Assembly (NCBI GenBank): GCA_947069175.1
Contig: CAMTDV010000022.1
Span: 40,467,027 to 40,531,026 of the forward strand
Direction of reading: 5' to 3'
DNA: 64,000 nucleotides
Source: Scalesia atractyloides
Lineage: Eukaryota > Streptophyta > Magnoliopsida > Asterales > Asteraceae
Every line of letters starts with the position of its first letter. The first letter of the stretch is position 1. Below, one piece after another: positions 55,494 through 64,000 of this stretch. The position numbers and the translations under genes were made by a program. Under the pieces are notes generated by a model. It saw only the letters and a program-made list of their open reading frames with translations, ran no database searches and was not told the origin of the DNA.

Positions 55494-57230
55494 ACAAAAA
55501 ATTCACAACACACTTCAATATCAAAGAATGGTTAATTCTCAAGCCAGGATTCAAAATTCATGAGGAGTGGATCCTCATGCACGCTCTATGAGAGAATGAT
55601 CTTTATGTGTTAGACAGGAGCGTCACATCCACTACATCAAAGAAAGTTCAATGCTTCGTGTCTAAAGCTCCCGAGAAGGAGTCGATCTTATGGCATCGGA
55701 AGATGGGACACATACACCTGCGTAAGATGAATTATTTGGTGTACAACGACCTAGTGGAAGGTGTTAATCTGAAGAATTTTCATTTATCTGATGTTTGTCT
55801 GAGCTGTAGGAAGGGGAAGCAGCATAAGAAATCACACCCATGAAAGCTTCTTAACCCTATCAAGCTACCACTAGAAAGGCTTCATATAGATCTCTTTGGG
55901 CCAGTTAACGTGAAAAACATCTCTGGATATTTATATTGCCTGGTCGTGATAGATGATTTCTCAAGATTCTCATGGGTTTTCTTCCTGGAGAGTAAAGATG
56001 AAACATTTGAAAGTCTTATGATTATCTTTAGGAAGCTAGAAAACCTGTATCACTAGCCTATCAAGAGAATCCGAAGTGATAATGGTATTGAGTTCAAAAA
56101 CAAGAGGATGCTCAAATTTTACAACGAAAAGGGAATTCTTCACGAGTTCAGCTCTCCCTATACTCCTCAACAAAATGGAGTAACTGAACATAAGAATCAC
56201 ACACTGATTGAGACTGCAAAAACAATCCTCACTTATTCAAAACTTCCAATTAGTTTCTTGAGCGAAGAAGTCGCATCTGTGTGTTACACCCTTAACCGTG
56301 TTTTGATGGTCAAGCCTCACAACAAGACATGTATTGAGCTGCTAAATCATCAAAAGCCGAACCTAGCATTTTTGGAACCTTTTGGATCGCCGTGTAGTGT
56401 ACTTGACCCGAACGGTAAATTTGGAGCCAAATCCTTGGAAGGATTTTTCGTCGATTATGCTAGCCCACAAAAGCGAGTCTTCTTGCCGAGTTTGTACCAG
56501 GTTATTCTTGCACAGCATGTTGATTGTCAAAGATATGGGGATCCATGGTTGTTCAACTACGACGGGTTGTGGGATTCATTTGACCTACCTAAAGAACCAT
56601 CAGAAGAACTTGTTATGCTTTTTCAACAGCATCAAATCTCCAATCAAGAGCAAGTTTCATGACCGTTGGTGATTTCACCGTCACTACCTATTTCTAACAA
56701 TTCTGATGTAGGTCCGAGCAATACTCTTCATGAATCAGTCTCTACACCAATCTTGAACTCTGCCGAATCATCTGCCAATCAACCAATTAATGCCGACTCT
56801 GATTGTGTACCAACTTTTGATGATGGAGGAACCAGTTCTAATGAAGGATCTGAGCAAACAGAAAGCTTTCTGAATTCTCAGGATGATCAATCCAACATCA
56901 GAAAAGAAGCTACATCGTCTACACCTACTGTTGATGAAGTTGTCATTAATTTGCAGAGTCAAGTTGATGTTCCAGGTGAGGTAATGCAAAAAACACTTTC
57001 TTACCATCTATCAGAGAATATTATTGGCAGCTTACAAACCAGAGTGAAAACTCGCAATCAGATCAAAAAGGATCTTAGTTGCTTTTATACCAATATTGCT
57101 CCATTGCACACCAGACTTTCTTACAGTTGTTTTGTTTCGCATGTTGAACAAGGAAACTGGAAAGACGCTTTGAAAGAGGAAAGCTGGGTGGATGCAATGC
57201 ATGAAGAGTTGCTTCAATTCTAGAAACTCG
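55387..57230 (+). pseudogene. Element I protease remnant and integrase, broken
   Basis: Only the C-terminal protease part remains (SYLTNGVVSFNKVNYIADLE, LLSISQICDKKF); the catalytic DSG segment is deleted. The pre-integrase motif SILWHRKMGHIHLRKM is at 55681, and CLSCRKGKQHKKSHP is followed by a stop at about 55841. The integrase core has LERLHIDLFGPVNVKNISGY and, after a stop, IRSDNGIEFKNK (56077) and TPQQNGVTEHKNHTLIETAK. The first Asp, second Asp and Glu are visible. The linker after integrase (56666-57223) is Ser/Asp/Asn-rich. It ends at a TAG in the RT start. Confidence 0.87.
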
Positions 57231-58626
57231 GAGTCCAGAAGCTTGTTAACTTACCTGATCACCATAAAAAGATTTCTACTCGATGGGTCTTCAAGTGCAA
57301 GAGAAGAGGTATCATGGTCAGAAACAAAGCTCAGCTCATGGTCCAAGGCTTTCACCAGGAAGAACGAATAGACTAAAATGAAGTCTACGCCTCTGTCGCT
57401 CGTCTTGAAGCTATTCGCATATTCTTGGCCTTTTCTTCTTGGAAAGGATTCAAGGTGTACCAATTGGATGTCAAATCCGCATTCCTGTATGGTAAAGTAA
57501 ATGAGGAGGTGTACGTTGGCCAACCACCGGGGTTTGTCGTTCCATTACACAAGGACAAGGTCTATCTGTTGAACAAAGAACTATATGGATTGCACCAGGC
57601 CCCGATAGCCTGGTACGAAACATTCTCCAAGCATCTCCTGGGAAATGGTTTCTCAAGAGGCACAATAGATAGTACCCTCTTTACTAAGGAAGTAGTCATC
57701 TAATTATCATACAAATATATGCGAATGATATTCTTTGGATCAACAAATGATAAGCTGTGCAAAGACATCAAAGAAGTCATGAAGAAGAAATTCGAAATGA
57801 GTGATATAGGGGAGATGAAGTTCTTCCTACGACTTCAGGTTGAGCAAGCCTGATGGTATCTTCATTCATCAGACGAAGTATGTGCATGTCGTGTTATCGA
57901 AATTTGACATGACAGGAACTAAGCCAGCATCAAGTCCATTAGCCCCAAACCACGACATTTGTCCAGATGCTCATGGAGTAAAAGTCGATGAAACATTATA
58001 TCGCAACATCATCGAATCCTTGATGTATCTTACACCTTCGAGACCTGATATCATGTATCCAACATGCATGTGCGCCCGATATCAGTCTAATCCAAGAGAT
58101 TCACACTTGGAAGCCATCAAATGAATCATGCGCTACCTGAAAGGATGTCCAAGCACCGGCTTGTGGTATCCTCGACATGACGACGTCAATCTGCAGGTTA
58201 TTCAGACTTTGATTTCGGTTGCTGCAAGCTTAATGCCAAATCTACAACGGCTGGTTGCCAGTTCTTCGGAACCCGTTTGGTAACGTGGCAATGCAAAAAT
58301 AGACCGTGGTCGCTCTCTCTACATGTGAAGTTGAATATGTTTCAGCATACAACTATTGTTCCCAGATACTCTGGATACAACAGCAGATGAGAGACTACGG
58401 GCTGTAATTTCTTGACACCCCTACATATGTAGATAATAAGGCAGCTATTAATATCACTAAAAATCCTGTTCAACACTCTTGTACTAAAGATATAGAGATT
58501 CGACACCACTTTATCCGTGATTGTTACGGGTAGAAGTTGGTTGAAACTGAAAAAATCCACACTGATGAACAAAAAAAATATTTTTACACAAAAGCATTTG
58601 ATCGCTCAAGATTTAAAATCTTTTAG
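57231..58626 (+). pseudogene. Element I reverse transcriptase and RNase H, broken
   Basis: STRWVFKCKRRG near 57270, FKVYQLDVKSAFLYGKVNEE (57449), KELYGLHQAPIAWYETFSK. At the catalytic box the reading is IYANDI near 57715, where YVDDI is expected, and a few bases are missing. FIHQTKYVHVVLSKFDMTG (57861) and RPDIMYPTCMCARYQSNPRD follow. RNase H fragments reach the TAG at 58624-58626. Not functional. Confidence 0.86.
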
Positions 58627-60026
58627 GCTTAAATGGTTTAAAAAATATGACATTAGGGGATGACATAGAGGTTGAATTCGAGGATGACGAGGACTTAACG
58701 TGATCCTTATCGGTATGACATATGTTTTCTGGAAATACTTTTCTTGCGTTCTTAAAAACAATAACCCAAAAATATGTTTTTGATTTTAGGGGAGAAAAAG
58801 GTTATAAAAAATAAAAATAAAACATTAAAAAGACAAATAGAGTTTTTTTGGTGAAAGGGAGGGAATCATATTACATTAATGAACCATCACAGTATGCTAA
58901 AGATATGGAATGTTTAAACAAGGAATTAAATAGGTCTTACTAATGATGTGCCAATAGACTTCACACGTTTAGTAAATTGTTTTCAAGATATAAACCTAAA
59001 GAAAAAATGAATAATTTGTTGGTCGACATCTCTCGGATATATGGACTTAGTATTTTGAAATTTCGCTTAAGATAATGTAAAATTCTGCGATACAAAGTCT
59101 TTATATTTAGTTGATATCTAGGGTATTATACGAGTTCTTCTGATTTTGGTCAGCAATGGCCTAGAACTTGTATAATTCTTTGCGCTCTTTTCACCTCCAA
59201 AAGATGCATATAAAATGAATATATGTCGTGAAAATCTATGACATCAGCAGTTCAAAAGATTCCTTAAAGGAACACCACCTAAAGTCAAGCCTTCATCTAT
59301 TTCTCTGTATGGAAATACTAACCTAAGCTCTCAAGGTCTCACAATTCACCCCATTTACAGATATCAATTAGATATATTCACATGTGAAATGAAATTCTGG
59401 GAATCTCGATGTCGGAGTATATTCTGAAATGGGAAACACAGTTATTTCATATTCCTTAATCTTACCTAACATATCTTGAAACAATTGAGTAACGTATAGA
59501 GGTTTAAATGGATAAGAATATTGGCAATCTAAGTAAATCTGTTTGATCATGGGCTGGGAGCTAATCCGAAAAGAAAATATCCTGAAATGTCAAAAAGTTC
59601 ATTAATTTGAAACTTCAACTTTTGGAATAAATCTGTTTTGGTCAAACGACGGTCAACCAATGTCGTTAACTTGCACTTGGTAGGCAAATCGGTTAATCAA
59701 GGTCATTAACCTGGAGAAGTTTAACTGAGTGGGTAATAAAAACATATAAAATTTCACAGAAAATCAAAAGATAAAAAAATTGCATTGAACTGACTCGTAC
59801 GAGTGACACACTGACTCGTACGAGTGACAAAAGGCTTCATTCGTGCGAATCATCACTCGTACGAGTGAACCTAAAAGAGTAAAAAGGGCTTCTCATTCGC
59901 ACAAGTCACATTATTGACTCTGTGCGACTGAGAGCTTACTCTAAGTGATTCAGTTCTTAACACTCACTTTCTTAATCTTTGTTACGTATGTATACTTCGG
60001 AGAGGTTGATTGGCACACCTCCCTCG
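58627..60026 (+). other. Element I noncoding region between RNase H and accessory ORF
   Basis: No gene supported. It is homologous along its length to 30534-32195 of A (for example gtgccaatagacttcac, catctctcggatatatggac, tctgggaatctcgat). From 59790 it becomes an array of ctcgtacgag-type palindromes, then agaggttgattggcacacct at 60001-60020 just before the ATG at 60027. Confidence 0.78.
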
Positions 60027-60035
60027 ATGGGAAAG

Positions 60036-60585
60036 GTACTAATGCTTGTTTTGAACCGTTATAATGCAAAAATTGGATCCAAAAGGACATAAAAGGTAGA
60101 TTCGGGAATTGGACCGGTAAAATATAATACTGAACTCAAAATCGTTAAAATCGGCCCTTTTAACCGATAAATCAACATTCAATTTGTTAAAATCTACATG
60201 TTTTATGTTCAGTTTGATAAGGTATAATTTGGTGCAATTCACAACTCATACGAGGCATCACTCGTACGAGCAAGGTTATCAAATGTCTGATTATAATATT
60301 CACTCGTATCAGTGATCGTTCATACTAGTATGTCCTTAAACGTTTAATTCTTTGTGACTCGTATGAAGCATTACTCGTACGAAGAAGTCTGTTCAAAATC
60401 CTTAAACACTTGATAACTGTGATTTTTAATTCGTACGAAGAAGTGGTTCGTACGAGTGGTTTTTGATTCAGACCTGCATACTTGTCTTATTTACTAACTC
60501 GTGCGACTGGTGACTCGTACAAGTATGTTTATGTTGAAAATTTTGAAATTTTTTTTCTAAGTATGTGTGTTCTCTGTATTTGCAG
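60036..60585 (+). other. Candidate 550-bp phase-0 intron of the accessory ORF, element I
   Basis: Donor aag/gtacta at 60035/60036 after ATG GGA AAG; acceptor ctctgtatttgcag ending at 60585 with a pyrimidine-rich tract. Splicing joins Met-Gly-Lys to IKKCTFSLFHNICC in frame. Element A has the same arrangement (32206-32768). The intron is packed with CGTACG-type palindromes (about ten between 60240 and 60530). Splicing is inferred from sequence alone; an alternative is an unspliced start at the in-frame ATG at 60565. Confidence 0.5.
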
Positions 60586-61483
60586 ATCAAGAAGTGTACA
60601 TTCTCTCTGTTCCATAACATTTGTTGTCTTTTGGATGAGACTATTCTAGAAGTAGCTGCTTATAGAGACGTGTTAGAGGTTTTTAGCAGATTGATGATTA
60701 CTAAAGCCCTCACTGATAGACATACTGCATATCGATCGCACGTTGAGTATTTTTTGGATGGGCCTGAATATAATGAAGACGAGAATGCTATCATGTCTGC
60801 TGTGCGTCTCAACAACGAAGACATTGAGGTCAAGATTACAGAACATCTTATTCGTACAGTCTTGGAGTTTAAAGACAGTGAAGATGACCCGACTGGATAC
60901 CCTGAATACATGGTCAAGGGGTGTTTTTATCGAATGGGCTATGCTGGATTTGTGAACGCTACTCCTTTCAAGAAAGGAAATCTATGTGCCCCGTTTCGTT
61001 ACATTGCGCACTATATTATACATGCCCTCAGCAATAGAAAGGGTGGTTTTGATTATTTTATTGACTACCAGATGTGTATGATAACAACACTAGTTCTGAA
61101 CCTGCCCTACAACTTTTTGAGACTGGTCTTTTCTCAGACGGTACAGAATATACAGCGCGAGAAGTTTCTTTAATACCCAGGTTTGGTACAGATGCTGCTC
61201 GATCACTTACATCCTAACTTGAAGACCAAGAAAGATGATGTTTTAAGGCTTGAACATATGGATGTGTCGACGTTGAAAAAGATGAATCTACATTTGAAAG
61301 CCTTCCCCAACGCCAAGCCTGTTTTCGGGGCTATCTCTGATAAAGATTATTTGGCGCCGCCTACGGGGAAGTGGCGTAAAGATGACAGCGGTAATGAAGC
61401 AGATGAATTGGAAGCGTTAGACGGTTTTGTTGCAAAGAAAAGTGTATGGTTTACAAAGGAGGATAAGAAAGGGGGAAACAGAC

Positions 61484-62013
61484 TCCGATATTGACACCCC
61501 TGTTCGCAAATCATCTAAGAGGCCAGCAAAACGATTAAAGAGGCCAGCAGCAAGAAACTCCAACTCTCCGTTAGACTACTGCATCTTCCTCCTCTACTCT
61601 TCAATGTAAACAGACTACTTCATCTTCCTCCTCACTCCTCAAAAAAAAGGTGTGCTCCTGCCAGCACAGGATTTGTTGATGAGCCAGAGTTAGAAGAAAA
61701 TATTGAAACAATGGCTGCTGATATTGAAAAGAAGCTTTCAGTGATAGAGAAGGGGTAGTTGAAGAGGCATCCTCCTCAAGCACATATGAAGATGATGGGA
61801 TAGTCGGTGAAAAAAAGAGAGCCAAATAAAGAGAACTGGAAAGATTGGCTAAAGTTAAGTGTAAAGCTGAGGAGAGGAGATGGAAAGCGACAGGGGAAGA
61901 TGATTCTACATATGTGCCTTCAGATTCCGATATTGACACCCCTGTTCGCAAATCATTTAAGAGGCCAGCAAAACAATTAAAGCGGCCAGCAGCAAGAAGC
62001 TCCAACTCTCCGT
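61484..62013. repeat. 88-bp direct repeat inside accessory ORF of element I
   Basis: Bases 61484-61571 and 61926-62013 are near-identical (tccgatattgacacccctgt ... aactctccgt; four or five differences). The second copy is in its expected place after the Lys/Arg stretch; the first interrupts the domain boundary and is followed by a small duplication of actcttca/cttcctcctc phrases. Confidence 0.88.
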
Positions 62014-64000
62014 CAGCTAGGTTAAAGAAGAAGGTGCAAAGGAAAGTCGATACTGCACAACCAACTCCACAGTCACCACCATCACCTCCTACTCAACCAC
62101 CGCCATCACCTCCTACTCAATTACCACCATCACCACCTACTCAACCACCACCATCACCACCTACACAACCACCGCCACAACCAACACCCTAACCTTCTCA
62201 ATCTCAACCCCAGTTCTCTACAAGAACCAGGTTAGAAGATCAGTTTTACATCGACTTTGGTGATATTACAGGGTGGAAGAGTTCTCAGCTTACATGTTCA
62301 ACGATTCACACATTGAAGAGTTTAAGAAACAAGTAGTGTTGAACAGTGTCAAAATTGCTGAGTTACAATACCAAATCAAAGGGCTTAACAAAGATAAACA
62401 ACTTCTATCAGCTATCTTGGCGAGCATCGTGTCCGAAAATGAATGTTTGAGGAATCATATGGCTGAATATGTTGCAGAACACCTCAGAAATCAAAGAAAG
62501 ATGAGCTTATTTAAGAAACTCCTCACGAAGAAATTGAGAATTAATTTAGCCACTAAGATTGATGAGATAGAGAAAGAAAAAGCCCGACAGAGAGTTGCCG
62601 AGCGAGAACGTATGGCTAAAGAACTTTCAGATGCCCAGGGCAAGGGCAAAGATTGATGAGGATCATGTGATTGTTAAAGTTATGACAGAAGCTACATCTG
62701 TGCTAGCATCTTTAGAGATAGTGGTGTATGTGGACACGATGAAGTTTGTTATCGGAAAGCCAAAAGATGTTGATATTAATATGTCAAATCTTTATGCAAA
62801 GCTTCAAGAATGGCTAAGGAAGAGAAAGTTGGAGAGAGAGATTGTCGATGAGATGGATGTTTGTGATGAGTATTCAGAAGAGTTAGACGAAGACTTAGAC
62901 GGAAAAGATGATATGTCAACGGCTAAGTCTGATAGGGATAGTGATGATGATATGGGTGGTTCGGATATTCCTGTAACAGATTCAACTTTGAATGAAGATA
63001 TACATTTTTCTGTGTACTTAAATGACTCAGTCGATCAGGTTAATGACGATAGAGATCAGGGAAGGTCATACGATAGCCCGAAGGATTCTTCGCAAGCAGG
63101 AATCGTCACAGTGACCGATGTATCAACTGTTCCTGTTGTGCAAAAATTGAAGATTTTTTATTTAGAGCAAGATGTGGAGGAGGGTGAGTTTGTTCACAAC
63201 TACTCGAATGAAGAAATTGTGAACCTTCTTAATTCGATTTTGAAGACCAGCTTAATGATATCAGTGCTTTTCAACCTGAGGATTATGTCTTTGAACATTT
63301 TTCGGACGACATGATTATAACAATGTTGTCGTGGATGATGATTCTGATGACAATGATGCAGATATTGCCGGAGAGGGTACGATGATGTCTTTGAACATTT
63401 TGCAGCTGAGAATGATGACTTACTAAAACATAAAGTTCATGATTTACAGTTCCTCAAGGTTTGTCTAAAGAAGAAATAGTAGAAATGACGAAGCATTGTT
63501 TAAAGAATTACGAGCAGAACATAAATTCAGACGTCCTATAGCATTCGTCACATGGGATGCTAACATTTCTCTAGGATACATCATAGGCTGGGGTTGAATT
63601 GAAGAGTTTGACGTCTATGCGATTAAAAGGGAGTATGGGCTCCAGCACTTCCGACATCTAAGCGATATCAAGACCCTGCCATTCTGGGACATTACTGAAC
63701 TGGTGCAGACAAAAATAATAAATCTGAAGATGAAATTTCACGACCAGTGGCTGTGGAAATTGATAAAGCTGGAAGCTACTCATGGGTTTAGACGTTGGAA
63801 GCTGCATATGCTAAGAGAATCACAAAGATCGATCCAATTACCAAAGAAAAGGACGTGACATTGATTGTCAAGAGGCCGAAAGTAATGAAGAATATGCCTC
63901 TAATAAAGATGAAGAAGGATTTCTTCAAGATCTTCAAATGTTAGCACTACGATTCTTACACTTGTGAAGTTGTTATTTGTGTTCATCTAGATGACGATTC

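Larger units (their letters stand above)
41432..64000 (+). mobile_element. Element H: Ty1/copia element, partial, split by G and I
   Basis: The 5' LTR starts TGTTAGAACTTTTGAGG at 41432, is interrupted by G, and ends GACGCACA at 51688. The primer site is at 51692. Gag starts at 52276 and is cut by element I at 52844; the rest of H lies beyond the window. Its LTR matches solo LTR B (~458 against ~453 bp after removing inserts). The target duplication would be atagg on the left, but its partner is not in the window. Confidence 0.8.
52844..64000 (+). mobile_element. Element I: Sirevirus-like Ty1/copia element with accessory ORF, partial
   Basis: A relative of A: LTR start ttggtgcattatg (first bases TA where TG is expected), TATA box, primer site, gag, pol, ~1.4 kb conserved noncoding and the same accessory ORF. 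The 3' LTR is beyond the window. It is inserted in the gag of H; the target duplication partner is outside. Gag/protease carries a large deletion, so the protease active site is gone. Its accessory ORF is better preserved than that of A. Confidence 0.88.
60027..64000 (+). pseudogene. Element I accessory ORF after pol (unknown function), partial
   Basis: Exon 1 at 60027-60035 (inferred), then an open frame 60586-61494 with one TAA at 61171-61173: SLFHNICCLLDETILEVAAY, ALTDRHTAYRSHVEYF, SNRKGGFDYFIDYQMCMI, RLEHMDVSTLKKMNLHLK, PPTGKWRKDDSG. Next, Lys/Arg-rich pieces with an 88-bp duplication, a Pro-rich repeat (PPSPPTQP, 62060-62190), a coiled coil (62300-62650, SVKIAELQYQIKGLNKDKQL), an acidic region (62870-63060) and the C-terminal domain (PIAFVTWDANISLG near 63535, REYGLQHFRHLSDIKTLPFW near 63630). 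It runs off the window. Segment order equals that of A. No membrane segment seen. Function unknown. Confidence 0.8.

Noticed and set aside
55387..55591. Natural gag-protease fusion gene in element I
   Set aside because: A 40-bp duplicate at the junction and loss of the protease active site show a deletion with filler.
1..64000. Endogenous pararetrovirus or other integrated plant virus
   Set aside because: No movement protein, coat or translational transactivator pattern; all pol order and LTRs fit Ty1/copia or Ty3/gypsy elements.

Overview
This window looks like repeat-rich intergenic DNA from a large plant genome. Every gene-like stretch I can identify belongs to an LTR retrotransposon, and I find no host gene, tRNA, rRNA or microbial feature. 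The lineages are all plant-type: Athila and Tekay Ty3/gypsy, and Sirevirus-like Ty1/copia with initiator-Met tRNA primer sites. The style of the copia accessory ORF recalls Asteraceae elements, but that family assignment is inference from memory. Almost all coding regions carry stops or frameshifts.

Layout, left half. An Athila-like element (E, minus strand) runs from before base 1 to 39802. Its 3' LTR is at 1-878, an ATHILA/env-like ORF at 2261-3271, pol at 4441-9804 (with a ~2.1 kb internal duplication), protease and gag at 10539-11503 and 37063-37836, a tRNA-Asp-type primer site at 38221-38238, and its 5' LTR at 38245-39802. E holds a 724-bp solo LTR (J, 9810-10533, target duplication ctttt) and a Sirevirus-like copia element (A, plus strand, 11509-37057, target duplication gtgtg). 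The leader of A holds a minus-strand solo LTR (B, 12178-23371). B in turn holds a young Tekay chromovirus (C, minus strand, 12538-23273, target duplication tacaa).

Layout, right half. An older copia RT/RNase H fragment (F, minus, 39803-41431) lies between E and a second copia element (H, plus, from 41432 past the window end). The 5' LTR of H belongs to the same family as solo LTR B and is split by another Sirevirus-like element (G, plus, 41523-51316, target duplication ggtca). The gag of G has captured a 630-bp antisense F-type RT fragment. The gag of H is cut at 52844 by element I (plus, to the window end), which is a relative of A.

How the parts work together: each element follows the usual LTR plan (LTR promoter, tRNA primer site, gag capsid, protease, integrase and reverse transcriptase/RNase H, polypurine tract, LTR). 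A and I add a large conserved accessory ORF after pol. In I this ORF has a candidate 550-bp phase-0 intron. The intron, the 5' leader and the LTR all carry arrays of CGTACG-centred palindromes. This shared module (palindrome arrays, duplicated leader-like segment, intron, accessory protein without a visible membrane segment) is the least explained system in the window. Several rearrangements carry templated filler copies, which suggests repeated error-prone break repair.
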